This document shows positions 27,322 to 39,159 of a stretch of 64,000 bases of DNA, one piece after another. The notes below the pieces were generated by a model. That model was not told the DNA's origin. It made no database searches and was given only the letters and a program-made list of their open reading frames with translations. Each line of letters starts with the position of its first letter. Position 1 is the stretch's first letter. The stretch comes from Sinonovacula constricta (lineage: Eukaryota; Mollusca; Bivalvia; Cardiida; Solecurtidae): assembly GCA_007844125.1 (NCBI GenBank), contig CM017558.1:54103408-54167407 (forward strand), in the 5' to 3' direction. Made by a program: the position numbers and the translations under genes.

Positions 27322-27735
27322 GGGCTAATCGACAATCGGAACACCTCGGATAATTCACGAATCATCTCTCGGATGTATGTAGGTAGTCGGATTTCCTCGG
27401 CCATTTCCCTAAATCGGACTTCTTTTGTGACAGACGTCAAAACAAAGATGGCAGCTCGGACGACAGCTCACTATAGAACGATGCCTGTAAAACTTCACTT
27501 TGTAGCTGCTTCAAATTTAAATCATCCAAGTTTAATTTACCCGGCGCAGCAAAGATACGTCTCAAACTACGCCATTGTTTATGTTTTGTGCGAACTACAT
27601 TTCAAGCATCTTTTTCCGACCCCGGCGTACAAAACGATCGCGATTTCAGCAAGTATCATTGCACCAGATACATCCGAGGAATGATTGTCCCGAGAACGGA
27701 ATTACCCGAGGAATTCCGATTGGACTAATCGAGTG
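27322..27735. mobile_element. MITE-like element with ~38-bp inverted ends
   Basis: The left end (about 27322-27360: GCTAATCGACAATCGGAAC, then ACCTCGGATAATTC) is the imperfect reverse complement of the right end (about 27695-27735: GAATTACCCGAGGAATTCCG then ATTGGACTAATCGAG). The ~330-bp interior has frames of 79 and 103 codons without any transposase signature. This fits a non-autonomous DNA transposon. Exact termini and the target duplication are not resolved. A fragment of the right end recurs at 31510-31575. Confidence 0.6.
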
Positions 27736-30700
27736 ACCTGTTCGTTATTATTTTTGTTGGCACCTGCCATAAATTTAGATCTTTAGAGAGGCAAAAATGA
27801 AACACATTACACATGTGCTTTACATTTCTACATTGTGTATTTACAAATTCGTCTTCATTTGTTGATGTCTCCATTGTATCGCCCTTTAACCATTTACAGA
27901 GATTAAGTTTTCATTTTAGCGCTGGGAGTGGTAATTTTGGAAGAAAGTTTGTTATGCTTCGAAATTAGGATGGATGCATCTTGCTTGCATATATTGTTTA
28001 CACATTTGATCTCATTTATCTACCAATAACTACTGAAAAAACAACAAAATAAGGGAGTAAACAAGTCATTTCCAAATCCAAACAGACCCATTGAACAGAA
28101 TGGTCTGATTCTTTATGTTGCTAATTCATTTCATAGTTCTTTGGAGAAGATGTGGCTAGCAATAACAGGAATGTTCATCTGTACTCGCGAGTGTTGTCTA
28201 TGAAAAGAACGCTTTACTCAAGGGGGTCCAGAGCAGCTAGCAAATATAAAATCTATCAATGTATCAGACCATGTATCAGGAAAAAAAGAACTCAGCAGTT
28301 TTCTAAGTAAAGTTCCATAAATGTCAGGAGTAAGTGCACTTGCATTTACAAAACTATAAAAGCATCAACGAAAAACCAAAACGCTCAGAAGCAGGCAATA
28401 ACAAATTCTTTTTTAGAAATTAATAAATAATAACAGACATAATAAAAAATAATTGACTTCATATAGCCATTGAGAGTGATCGTTTACTGTGTAAGACATC
28501 GACCATTTTTGCAGAAATCTTTGTCCAAGAAGTTACGTTTTCAACTTCACTTCATTACTGACGTTATAGAATTCTGAAAAGCACACACATGTCATGAAAA
28601 CCAATGTTAAGTTTTACTATACTTTACAATTAAGGAGGTAAAATGATTTTATTTTCATTTTTTGTGTATCAAACACATACGTTCAACTCATATTTCCAGT
28701 TTTTTTTTCTGCTTATTATCGTGCTTTGAAAAACACGATCAGCAATGAAATTGCAAACTTAATTTAAAGTTTCATTTCCTTTTATGCTTTTATTAACTAT
28801 TTCCCGCCTAATTAGCCAACAATCGTTTAAAGTATCATTCTTAAAAAAAATCTTCCTCAATGGTTTTCGTAACATAGCAAATTAATATGATATATAGTAA
28901 ATGTCACCAGTACAGAGAGCTGTTGTAATGATATTGCCTTTTAATCTTTTCGCCTCTACAAGTGTATTGCACTAAATAGTCTGGGCAGTGAGTAGGAAAT
29001 TAAATTTGTATACATCATCTTCCCTAATGGTTTAATTACAGCAGACGAGCAGCACTGGGCGTAATTGTTATCACACAAGGATTCGCTATTAACCCTCTTT
29101 CTGCTGTTATTTGTTTTTAACCAAACCATTTTTAATTCAATTTAAAAATTGCTAACAACTTGATTCAGCGTTAATTAAATAATTGTTACAAGACCATCTG
29201 CAGCAAATAATGCAGATCCTGATCAGACCCCAGATTATGTGCATCGGTCTGATGACATTCCTGCCGAGTTGATCAGGAGTTAAGGTTGAAATTGTCGGGA
29301 CAAGCTTTTAAAACCTTATCAATCACCCCTACATTGCGTCCCTACTTGTTTAAGAATAAAGTCCCCTGGTCTTTAGAAGAACTGTAAAGAGAATGAAGAC
29401 ATCTCTTGTGTCAAGGTCAAGCAATTGTACAAAGCTATTAGAAGAACGCACTCCTGATTTATGACATTTTTCCTACACACTTTAACACATTATTGAAGAC
29501 ATCGTGCGCTTTTCATATTTTGTCACAAATGAAGATGTAATATTTGTGAAGTGTAAGGTCACGGACTTGGGTGTCATCTGATCGTTTGAACCGTTTAAAG
29601 TTCTAATACATACCCGAATTACTGTGTATGAAGTATCCATTCGAACTACAGAACCTCACACGTTAACCCCTCCCACCTACCTCCCTAGTGCCATTTATGA
29701 CACTTTGAGTACATAACGCTTAAAAACAGTAAAACTACTAAAAAGTCACTCTCCAGTGGGAGGAGCGAATGTGTGAATGTTTCAATTGTTGTGATAACGA
29801 ACACTTTGCTATTGACCTTACATAATTCAAAAGAAACGAAATTTCTCTTTTTTTTCTAATCAAGAATTATTACTTAGACTTCATAATACTGAAAGGTTGA
29901 CTGGAGGAAAGCTTTTGATAATAACCACTTAAAATTGAGATTAAAAAAATGTTCAGATTGGGAGGATTTGTTTACAGATTTTAAGATTTTGGCAGTTTAG
30001 TGAAGTTATCTGTCCCTTTGAGGGCGGTAAAATGGGTTTGTGTTTGAATGTAGGTGGTCTTTGCACAATTAACTTAATAAGCGATTTTGCATCAGAGCGA
30101 TCTCTTTTGCTCGATCTGACGAAAGAAAAGGTTAAATAAAGTTCATGTACAAAACCACATCGTTGATAAAAATGGACTTTCATGTGTTTGGAAAATGCAA
30201 ATACTATCAGTTAAACATGTCTCTTATATTCGTTAATCTTGTGCAGCCAAATGTTAATGGGCGACCTTGAAAAATCTAAAATAAACAATACTGATATTCT
30301 AGATATCTATCATAAGCCTCCGTTTAACATTTTTTAAAATATTTTTGAAACGCTCCTTCCTCGCGCCAGATTGAATATACGGTATGTGTTGTATCTGTCA
30401 TAAATGCTGTCTCACATATGACTTTCCTTTCTAAGAAACTCATGTTTTATAAACATATTAGGTTTTCTTTTCATACTTTTGTTTGAAAAATATAGGTTAA
30501 AAAAATTCAGACTTAGCATGAATACTTCTTTATTACAACACATGATGCCATATACATTATTTTTCATGCAGTAATGAAGAATTGAAACCAATTTATCCAA
30601 TTAATATACTATGGGCGAAGGGAGAATAACTAAGAAACATTAGAGCTAAACATTTGACGCAGTGATCGCCCTTGAAAACCCCGAATGCGCTGTTAAAAGA

Positions 30701-31509
30701 TGTATTTTTTCTTTGACCATCTTTGAGATGCGTTTTGTAGTATTCAGTGCTTGCAACTTACATGGGTGAATATACACTGAATGACCCAATTAGTGAATAC
30801 TTTGTTCTTTAAATGTATACAGTGGTAAGTTATTAGCATTAAGTAATTTGCCGTAAACAAGGGCAATCGGGTTTATACATGATCGTAACACACAATGCAC
30901 ACACATTTGTTAAACCATAAACAAAATTGTCATTGTTTATGGGTAAAAAAGCATTTTGAAAAACAATAACAACTCGATATCCTTGTATTACTAGTATCTC
31001 TGTAATGTCACATGACCTTGACTTAGAAAAAACAACATTATTAGTGTCGTTTTAAGCAATTTTATATAAAAAGTGTCTAAAATACTAAATAAGTTTAAAG
31101 AGAAGTTATTTTTCACATGCCTTTCTTACAGATAACTAAATAATAATAATAAAAGGATCCACGTAAAATCTGAAAGTCCTGGTACAGAGAAAACAGCAAA
31201 TAGATTAAAATCTATTTACAACATATAAAAGGTTAACAGCTAAAATGAGTGTTGTAAAGTCGATAAAATATTGATGCACTTCTCAGTCTTTGGTTTGTGT
31301 GTTTGCTTAAGGATAGCGTCTGTATTCATGCACCCCAAAAATGCGCATTTTAAGTAAAGTACAAAATCATGTTACACGTGAACATTTTAATCACACCCAT
31401 TATTTGAACGCATTTATACGCTTATGCTATTGTTTTTACATGTTTGCTTGAGGTATAAAGTGTATAAACATTAGTTAAGCGAACAATACGGCAACAAAAG
31501 AGAAATCAT
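27736..31509. other. non-coding; overlapping inverted repeats at 29217-29278
   Basis: No gene is recognised; frames are below 80 codons. At 29217-29278 two perfect inverted repeats share an arm (see findings). The region about 29030-29300 has mixed composition and could be a regulatory element, but this is a guess. Confidence 0.4.
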
Positions 31510-31575
31510 CATACCCGATCATTATACACAATAACCGAGGAGTTCCGATTGATTCGATGACCTCACATACCCGAT
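31510..31575. mobile_element. end fragment of the 27.3-kb MITE family
   Basis: ACCGAGGAGTTCCGATTGAT then TCGATGACC matches the right end of the element at 27322-27735. The fragment is bracketed by a 10-bp direct repeat CATACCCGAT (31510-31519 and 31566-31575), which could be a target duplication around a deletion derivative or coincidence. Confidence 0.45.
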
Positions 31576-32145
31576 AAATGTTGTTTGCTCACATACTCAT
31601 CCATGCATACATCTTGTTTAAACATTAAATAAATTGACGATACAACGTTCATTGCAGTGCTGGAGGTACAGAACAATAAACCGTTGATACTGTCTTGTTC
31701 CCAGCCTCAGACATTGTAGTCCTCTGTCTAATTAACTTCCAGAAATACATCACCCAAATCCCGCCTAGGAAATAGGTCGAGGCATTCATTAACGAATTGT
31801 ATGAATTAAGTATATATTCTTGTATGGAAGGGAATATCCGCCAATATTCAATTTAAGATTTGCAAATTGTATCCCTTAACCCTGTATATGATTTAATTTG
31901 TTATTTGTTTACACAAACATGTTTGTTTTTACACGTATCTAATACACATTTCTCGCTTTCAATTTACAAGCTACAAAACGCACGTCACAATTCCAAAGTC
32001 ACAAATAACTAATGTACAAGTTAAGAATTGACAACATTCAGACGCTAGGGGGGAGGGGGGAGGTATACTGCATTAATATAGACGTCATCTCACTCGCATT
32101 AGGATTTGTTTACGATGCAGTGGAATTGAGCTACAACAGGGGTGG
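31576..32145. other. non-coding, nothing recognised
   Basis: Spacer leading into the 78-bp array; no feature seen. Confidence 0.45.
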
Positions 32146-33706
32146 ATGCAGGATTTTGTCACTGGTGGGAGTGGCGGGGGAGGGGGTAGTCCTAATTGAG
32201 GAGTACCAGATGTGCTGGCCGTGCTAAGGATTTTGTCAATGGTGGGAGTGGCGGGGGAGAGGGTGGTCCTAATTGAGGAGTACAAGATGTGCTGGCCGTG
32301 CTAAGGATTTTGTCAATGGTGGGAGTGGCGTGGGAGGGGGTGGTCCTAAGGGAGCGAGTACCAGATGTGCTGGCCGTGCTAAGGATTTTGTCAATGGTGG
32401 GAGTGGCGGGGGAGGGGTTGGTCCTAAGGGAGCGAGTACCAGATGTGCTGGCCGTGCTAAGGATTTTGTCAATGGTGGGAGTGACGGGGGAGAGGGTGGT
32501 CCTAAGGGAGCGAGTACCAGATGTGCTGGCCGTGCTAAGGATTTTGTCACTGGTGGGAGTAGCGGGGGAGGGGTTGGTCCTAAGGGAGCGAGTACCAGAT
32601 GTGCTTGCCATGCTAAGGATTTTGTCAATGGTGGGAGTGGCGGGGGAGAGGGTGGTCCTAAGGGAGCGAGTACCAGATGTGCTGGCCATGCTAAGGATTT
32701 TGTCACTGGTGGGAGTGGCGGGGGAGAGGGTGGTCCTAAGGGAGCGAGTACAAGATGTGCTGACCATGCTAAGGATTTTGTCACTGGTGGGAGTGGCGGG
32801 GGAGAGGGTGGTCCTGAGGGAGCGAGTACCAGATGTGCTGGCCATGCTAAGGATTTTGTCAATGGTGGGAGTTGCGGGGGAGAGGGTGGTCCTAAGGGAG
32901 CGAGTACCAGATGTGCTGGCCGTGCTAAGGATTTTGTCATTGGTGGGAGTGGCGGGGGAGAGGGTGGTCCTAAGGGAGCGAGTACCAGATGTGCTGGCCA
33001 TGCTAAGGATTTTGACTGGTGGGAGTGGCGGGGCAGAGGGTGGTCCTAAGGGAGCGAGTACCAGATGTGCTGGCCGTGCTAAGGATTTTGTCACTGGTGG
33101 GAGTGGCGGGGGAGAGGGTGGTCCTAAGGGAGCGAGGACCAGATGGGCTGGCCGTGCTAAGGATTTTGTCAATGGTGGGAGTGGCGGGGGAGAGGGTGGT
33201 CCTAAGGGAGCGAGTACCAGATGTGCTGGCCGTGCTAAGGATTTTGTCAATGGTGGGAGTGGCGGGGGAGAGGGTGGTCCTAAGGGAGCGAGTACCAGAT
33301 GTGCTGGCCGTGCTAAGGATTTTGTCACTGGTGGGAGTGGCTGGGGAGGGGGTGGTCCTAAGGGATCAAGTACCAGATGTGCTGGCCATGCTAAGGATTT
33401 TGTCAATGGTGGGAGTGGCGGGGAGAGGGTGGTCCTAAGGGAGCGAGTACCAGATGGGCTGGCCGTGCTAAGGATTTTTTCAATGGTGGGATTGGCGGGG
33501 GAGAGGGTGGTCCTAAGGGAGCGAGTGCCAGATGTGCTGGCCGTGCTAAGGATTTTGTCAATGGTGGGAGTGGCGGGGGAGAGGGTGGTCCTAAGGGAGC
33601 GAGTGCCAGATGTGCTGGCCGTGCTAAGGATTTTGTCACTGGTGGGAGTGGCGGGGCAGGGGTGGTCCTAATAGAGCGAGTACCAGATGTGCTGGCCGTG
33701 CTAGTG
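32146..33706. repeat. G-rich 78-bp minisatellite, about 20 copies
   Basis: A 78-bp unit (GGTGGGAGTGGCGGGGGAGA, then GGGTGGTCCTAAGGGAGCGA, then GTACCAGATGTGCTGGCCGT, then GCTAAGGATTTTGTCAAT) repeats about 20 times. The plus strand is strongly G-rich with several G runs per unit. Because 78 is 26 codons and several frames of the unit lack stops, long open frames cross it on both strands (up to 460 codons plus, 404 minus). They switch frame meaning at single-base gaps (for example near 33013 and 33420), have no other domain and no flanking gene structure, and are not treated as genes. The first and last units are the most diverged. Confidence 0.95.
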
Positions 33707-34311
33707 GGGTCTGGGGCATCCTTCCAAAGAAAATGTTTGAAATGTAGCAGCTAAATAGAGACATTTCTAGCATTTCAGAAGCCGATAGCAACTTTGCAAT
33801 ACCACTGATCAATGAACAGCTTCAATTAAACCGAAGTTGTTATTATTTTTCTGTTACTGTTTAATTTGCTTCCGAAGAATCTATATCGATATCTTGCAGA
33901 TTATATTTTGTGGAATTCAGGCGTTGAAAACTACCGACACATGCACATCATTTAGGATTAATCTAACAACCAATATGACAAACCGGGCGTACTTAGAATA
34001 TGTTCCTTTGCTAAATTGTATTACGCGGAATCCCAGACCTGAATTATTTATAACGCTAAATGCGTTTTTTACACAAATGGTTTTATTTCAATGCGATTTG
34101 AGACATTTTAGGCGTGATAGTGCTTTCTCGTCTTATGAGTGGCAGTGGACACACATGTGACAATAATACTACTAGTGCCATAAAGATGTGACACACCCTG
34201 AAATGTTAAAAAAATACCTTCATGGAATGAGTACCTCCACCCCGCCGCTAGATCCGCCCATAAACAACCGTGGGTACCTTATGTAGAGAATACGCTTTCC
34301 CAAGAGTTGAG
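33707..34311. other. non-coding, nothing recognised
   Basis: A 107-codon plus-strand frame (33837-34160) has no recognisable domain. Confidence 0.4.
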
Positions 34312-34615
34312 CGCCCATGTAGGTCAGTTGCGACAGCTCCTGCCTCTGGAGCAGAAGGTTGTGGGTACGATCTACGTTCTGGGTGATGGGATTTTACCAG
34401 CTTAACTCAATTGCGCCAGAAAGGTTCTACAGAGAAACTTGTGGAACGGGAACAGGCTGGGTACTTGTAGTTCTGTATAGTTTATACCTGGCTAAAGATA
34501 AAGAAAGTTAAAAGCTGTCTGCCCAGATAAGGTAAGTGGTAGACCTGATTACGCAGAAGGGGACCACGGGCTCGAGCTCATTCTTGTGTACCCGTAATGG
34601 AATTTTACCACCTTG
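34312..34615 (+). mobile_element. two-part tRNA-like SINE
   Basis: The first part (34312-34510) has an A-box-like TAGGTCAGTTGCGACAGC and a B-box-like GTGGGTACGATCTACG, then GGGATTTTACCAGCTT, and ends in a TAAAGATAAAGAAAG tail. The second (34511-34615) has GTAAGTGGTAGACC, B-box-like GGCTCGAGCTC and GGAATTTTACCACCTTGG. The shared tRNA-like boxes followed by a GATTTTACCA/AATTTTACCA phrase indicate two related units in tandem, the second truncated. Both are well diverged from tRNA and are not tRNA genes. Confidence 0.5.
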
Positions 34616-35929
34616 GATCATATCAGTAAAATGACGATGTATGCTGTTTTATGAAAGAAAGTGGGGCCATAAAGGTTGAAACGTGGGGTGGGGCTGTCAG
34701 ACCTGAGAGATAAAAGTCTTCGAACAACATTTGAACCGATTCATACAGTTTGAAGGAAAGGGGATGCATTCTATTTATAGATGGGCATTCCAGTGTAAGA
34801 AGCGCCACCATGCGTCCTAATGTTGAACATGTCGGAGTTGTGTTGAGTACATTAATGATTTGGGCCTCTAGATTTGTATGTTGTAAATAAGATGATGGAA
34901 TTGTGAAATGCATTCGTAATTTTCGTCCCGCGATTTGTAACATTTAAATTGTATATGCTGAAAATGCGAAAGTGCTCAAATGTAATGTTGAAATGTGAAT
35001 TTAATAATTTGATATACAAAAGTTAGGATGTAATTAGATAGCGGTATTTAGTATGCGCTATTTTACAACTGACAAATTAACATTTGAAGTAAGAACTAGT
35101 AATTAGAATACTGGCGGATATCCCCATCCAAATTCTTGCGTTTTGTTGCACAATATTGCAAAGTTATCATAATCTCTTTCAAGTTCTTTTGTTCACAGTG
35201 CAAATGGCTGATAACACAGACAAATAAGGCAATAATGAACTATTTTAAATATAACATTACAGTAAAAAGACCTCAACAACTCCTGAAATTTGTCAGCAAA
35301 ATTTTGTTGCAGAAGTGGAGGCAATTTACCCTTGTCGTAAAAGATTGTTGACTAAGAAATTATGGTTACTAAGAATCCATTGCTATCGCACTGGATACAA
35401 TTAAGCATAGCAAATGTGCAATAATTGTGAGATCATGACTAGTAAGAAATTCCCTAACAAGATTTCAATCTGAAACACAATGATGAGTATCTAGATAGAA
35501 TGTAATGACGATGTATACCTAATTACATATGCTCAATAAAGCAGAAAAAGAAATAACGTCCGTTTTACAGACCCAGTAACGCTGTGAAAGTGGCTTAACA
35601 ATGCATTTTTACTTTACATGGGTTTTATAGTAAAGTTACAAAGCTAGTCAAGATAATTTACATATATCTGACGACATGCCTCAGAGGTTTTGGGAGCTGA
35701 CATTGGCAAAGTGCCTTAATTCAAGGAGTGAAAATGCCCCAGAACAGAATTCTCTCTAAGCATGTAAACACAGAAGTCCCAACTCCGTTATGAGCACTTT
35801 TCAGAGCGTATATGTACATTATTGGAAACCTCCAGGCCTGATTTCCTTGGCTCAAATAGGGGCGCGAAAACGTCCCTATTTGCATTGTTCGCACCTATCG
35901 AGAGATATTTTACTAGGTCCCAGCTAAAA
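34616..35929. other. non-coding, nothing recognised
   Basis: The 106-codon minus-strand frame at 34623-34943 has no recognised domain. AT-rich otherwise. Confidence 0.4.
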
Positions 35930-37560
35930 TGCGATCCGTTAACTTTTGGTCGCAGTGTAAGCCCACGTGCTAGCCTCCAGGTCTAGAAAAAATCTCTTGG
36001 GGCTCAATTCCCACGACTCAGGGTATGAAAAGTTTCAATCGGAGAGCTCATTGAAACCACCTCCCAGAGCTACTTTCACCAGGTCCCAGTCAATAAGGTT
36101 GCCAAAATGTGATTTGTTCACTTTCGATCACAGAGTAAGCACACTTGCCAGACCCCAGGCCTGAAACCGACCACTCTGGGGTCCAGTAGACTTAGATGTC
36201 TCTGCATCCGAGAGGTTTCAGGCACGAGCGCTAACTGCACCGCTTCAAATCTTAGTGCTTTTTTCCCAGTTTTAAGTCGCAGAGTAAACACACTTTCCAG
36301 AGCATTCTAAAGCGTGAGCGCTAATGGAAACGCCTCGTATCGGGGCAGGAAAACAGCTCTTTCTGTACTTTCGCCCAATCAATAGACTTAGTCTAAACGT
36401 GTCCTTTCACTTTTCGGTCGCAGCGTAAGTACACTTGCCAGGCAACAGGCCAGGAACTGACAATTCTGCGCTTAACTAGACACACATGACTCCGCATCTA
36501 AGAGGTATCAAGCCAAAGCTCCACTGGCAACCGTCCCAAGTCGGGGCGAAAAAAAGCTACTTTTGCAATTTATTTGCCCTATGTTGCGGGAGACTAAGTC
36601 AAAACTCAATGTTTTCATTTTCCTGACACAGTGCGTACACACTTACCAAACTCCAGGACCAAAACAGCCACATTTACTTCAATTAAACCAAATTTACTCC
36701 GAGAGGTTGCAGGCAGGAGCTCCACTGGCAACTGTCCCAAACTGAGAAAACGCTATTTTTGCCATTTTCCGCGCTATGCTGCCAGAGACTAAATCCAAAC
36801 GCAATATTTTCACTTTTCTTTCGCAGGGTGCGCACACTTGTTAGAGGCCAGGACCAACACCGTCCGCATTTTTCTCAATTAAACCAACTTGAGTCCGCCT
36901 ATGATAGGTTTAAGACCCGAGCTCCAATGGCAACTGTCCCAAGTCGAGGTGCAAAAATGCAAATTTTGCCATTCTTCGCACTTTTGTCATTTTTCGTCCT
37001 ATGCTGCCAAAAAAAAAGACTTAACGAAATATTTTCACTTTTTCAGACTCAGCGTGCGCACACTTGCCAGGCTCAAGGACCGAAACCGACGCAGTTTCCT
37101 CAAATACACCAACTTTACTCCCCGTTATAGAGGTTTCAAGCCCGAGTTCTACTGGCAACCGACCCAAGTAGGTGTTGGAAAACGTAACGTTTGCCACTTT
37201 TCGACCAATGCCAAGAGACTAAGTCCGAACACAATATTTTCACTTTTAAGACGATGCGTGCGCACACTGCCCAGACTCCAGAACTAAAGCCGACCATACT
37301 TTCCTCAACTAGACTAACCCCTAAGAGGTTTCAGGCCCCAGCTCCACTGGCACTTGTCCCTAATCGGGGCTCAAATAAGCTTCTTTTGCAATTTTCCCAC
37401 CCTATTGTGCCAGAGACTAATTCCAAATGCAGCATTTTAATTTTTGGACACTTTGTGCGCACACTGGCCAGACTTCAGGACAGACACTAACCGCATTTTC
37501 CTCAACTTTACTTGGCTTCCTAGAGGATTCAGGCCCGAGCTTCATTGGTAAACGCATGGA
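35930..37560. repeat. old ~200-bp satellite-like tandem array
   Basis: A phrase like CACACTTGCCAGRCYCCAGG recurs at about 36141, 36279, 36431, 36629, 36832, 37060, 37263 and 37461, spaced roughly 138-228 bp and mostly close to 200. Between occurrences, CTCCACTGGCAACYGTCCCA and AGACTAAGTCCRAACRC-type phrases also recur in fixed order. Units are heavily diverged. Open frames of 60-132 codons across it are by-products. The array ends about 110 bp before the LTR retrotransposon. Confidence 0.75.
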
Positions 37561-37669
37561 GATGAGTAGTTATAGTCTCTATCTACTCATCATGTCATTT
37601 TTTCATGGTTTGTACTATGACATATATTGAAAAAGAATATATGCTTCCTACACAATACAGCGAAACCTT

Positions 37670-38421
37670 TGTTACGACCGGGGTCGCTATATAACTTTAT
37701 TTATAAAATGGCACGTTTACTAAACGACTAAATGGTGTAACAGAAAGAACAAGCCAGCAACAAACTAGTACAAAAATGTTTTATTTTAATAAACAATTAA
37801 AACTATGGCGTAATAAAACAATAACAAATAAATCAGAAAAAAATTGAGAAAGCAAAATAACTGTTAGCTTACAGTTTGTCCCTTTAGGAGGTATCCCTTT
37901 AACAGTCCAATTAATAATCCAACGTCGAATAATCCTGAAGAGTTTTCGGTAGAATGTCCTCGTAGATAAGCACAGTTGAAATAATTCAAAGGTAGAACAA
38001 TACTCGAATGCTAATAATATAATTCCAAATTCAACACTTTAATATTTATACCATTGTAGAATATAGTGAGTCCACGTAAGTTCCAACACAGAAAGTCTTA
38101 ATATAGAAGCTGCAAGTATTTCCAAACTTTATGTCCAAACTTTAAAGCAAACTTTTATCCAAACTTTAAAGAAAACTCTATCCAAACTTCCTTTAAATCG
38201 GCAAACACGCCCTTATATATACCCAAAGAATTTCTAGAACATTCACGAAACCCAGAACATTCTCGAAACCCAGTTAAAATAAATAAACAAATGAACTTTC
38301 TAGCATGGTCCCTTTTCTTTCTAGCAGTTACGCGAATGCTACGTCATCAAAACCACAACGGTAAACAACCATTAACCTGACTAGCGTGACCTTAAACGCT
38401 GGTGTACTACTGTACATAACA
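37670..38421 (-). repeat. 3' LTR of the Gmr1-like element
   Basis: The 752-bp LTR is the left one on the plus strand. It shares TGTTACGACC at one end and GTACTACTGTACATAACA at the other with the LTR at 43088-43851. It lacks a ~21-bp insertion carried by the other LTR near 43190-43210. Confidence 0.95.
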
Positions 38422-38432
38422 CCTCCACGCCT
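38422..38432 (-). other. polypurine tract next to the 3' LTR
   Basis: Read on the minus strand, AGGCGTGGAGG directly precedes the LTR start TGTTATG. It is short and interrupted by C and T, but it is in the right place for plus-strand DNA priming. Confidence 0.55.
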
Positions 38433-38739
38433 AAAGGAAAAAAAAAATGCAATAAATCCTTTTTAGAATATTGAATTAACAATAATTCAATTAAGTAAGT
38501 TATTACAACAATGATACAAAATTCAATATAAGTGTCACAAGTTAAACAGATGTAATATCAAAACATATGAACTTTCAAATTTACACAATTTAGTGTTACA
38601 AATTACAAATTGCATGTTAACATATTTACCAGACATCATATCAAAACAAAATGTAATCAATATAACAATAGCAGTTATACAAAGTTCAAAATACATGTAA
38701 TCTTTTGAATAAACATGTTGTAATAACATATTGTGCTTC

Positions 38740-39120
38740 AGTTAATTGAATAACATACGAGACAGAGCATCAGGTACAACATTGTAGTAACCTTTGGTTT
38801 TTGTTCTTTAACTTGTGTAAGAACTTAAGAGGGTTGTGGTCGCTAAATACAACAATAGGTTTTACTGAAGAAGTTAAATACACTTAAAAATGTTGGAAAG
38901 CAAAAATAAGAGCAAGGCACTCTTTTTCAATTGTAGAATAATTTCTCTGGTATTTGTTAAACTTCTTTGAGAAATAACACACGGGATAATTAATACCCTC
39001 TTTATCTGATTGTAACAGAAAAGCACCAGCACCAACGTCACTAGCAACAACAGCCACTGAAAAACTTTTACCAAAGTCTGGTGCTAAGAGAATTGGTGTG
39101 CTCATGAGTACAGCTTTCAA
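38740..39120 (-). pseudogene. RNase H domain of the Gmr1-like element (broken)
   Basis: Gypsy-type RNase H. From 39120 down: STPILLAPDFGK, then the first strand with DVGAGAFLLQ, then CYFSKKFNKYQRNYSTIEKE. A TAA stop follows at 38884-38886, after which SDHNPLKFLHKL is still readable, and then VPDALSR, the usual end of this domain, in another frame. Several dozen residues between these last two blocks are missing, so there is an internal deletion. The first catalytic Asp (normally DAS in front of DVGAGA) is replaced by Val. The enzyme would remove RNA from the RNA-DNA hybrid. Confidence 0.85.
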
Positions 39121-39159
39121 TTTGCCGAATGCAGTTTGACATTGAAAACTCCATACAAA

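Noticed and set aside
32192..33671. Open frames of 404 codons (minus) and 460 codons (plus) as repeat-protein genes
   Set aside because: They are by-products of a 78-bp repeat lacking stops in several frames. They exist on both strands, shift frame at single-base gaps, and have no domain, splice or promoter context.
34623..34943. 106-codon minus-strand frame
   Set aside because: Composition is protein-like in places, but no family is recognised and no neighbouring exons were found.
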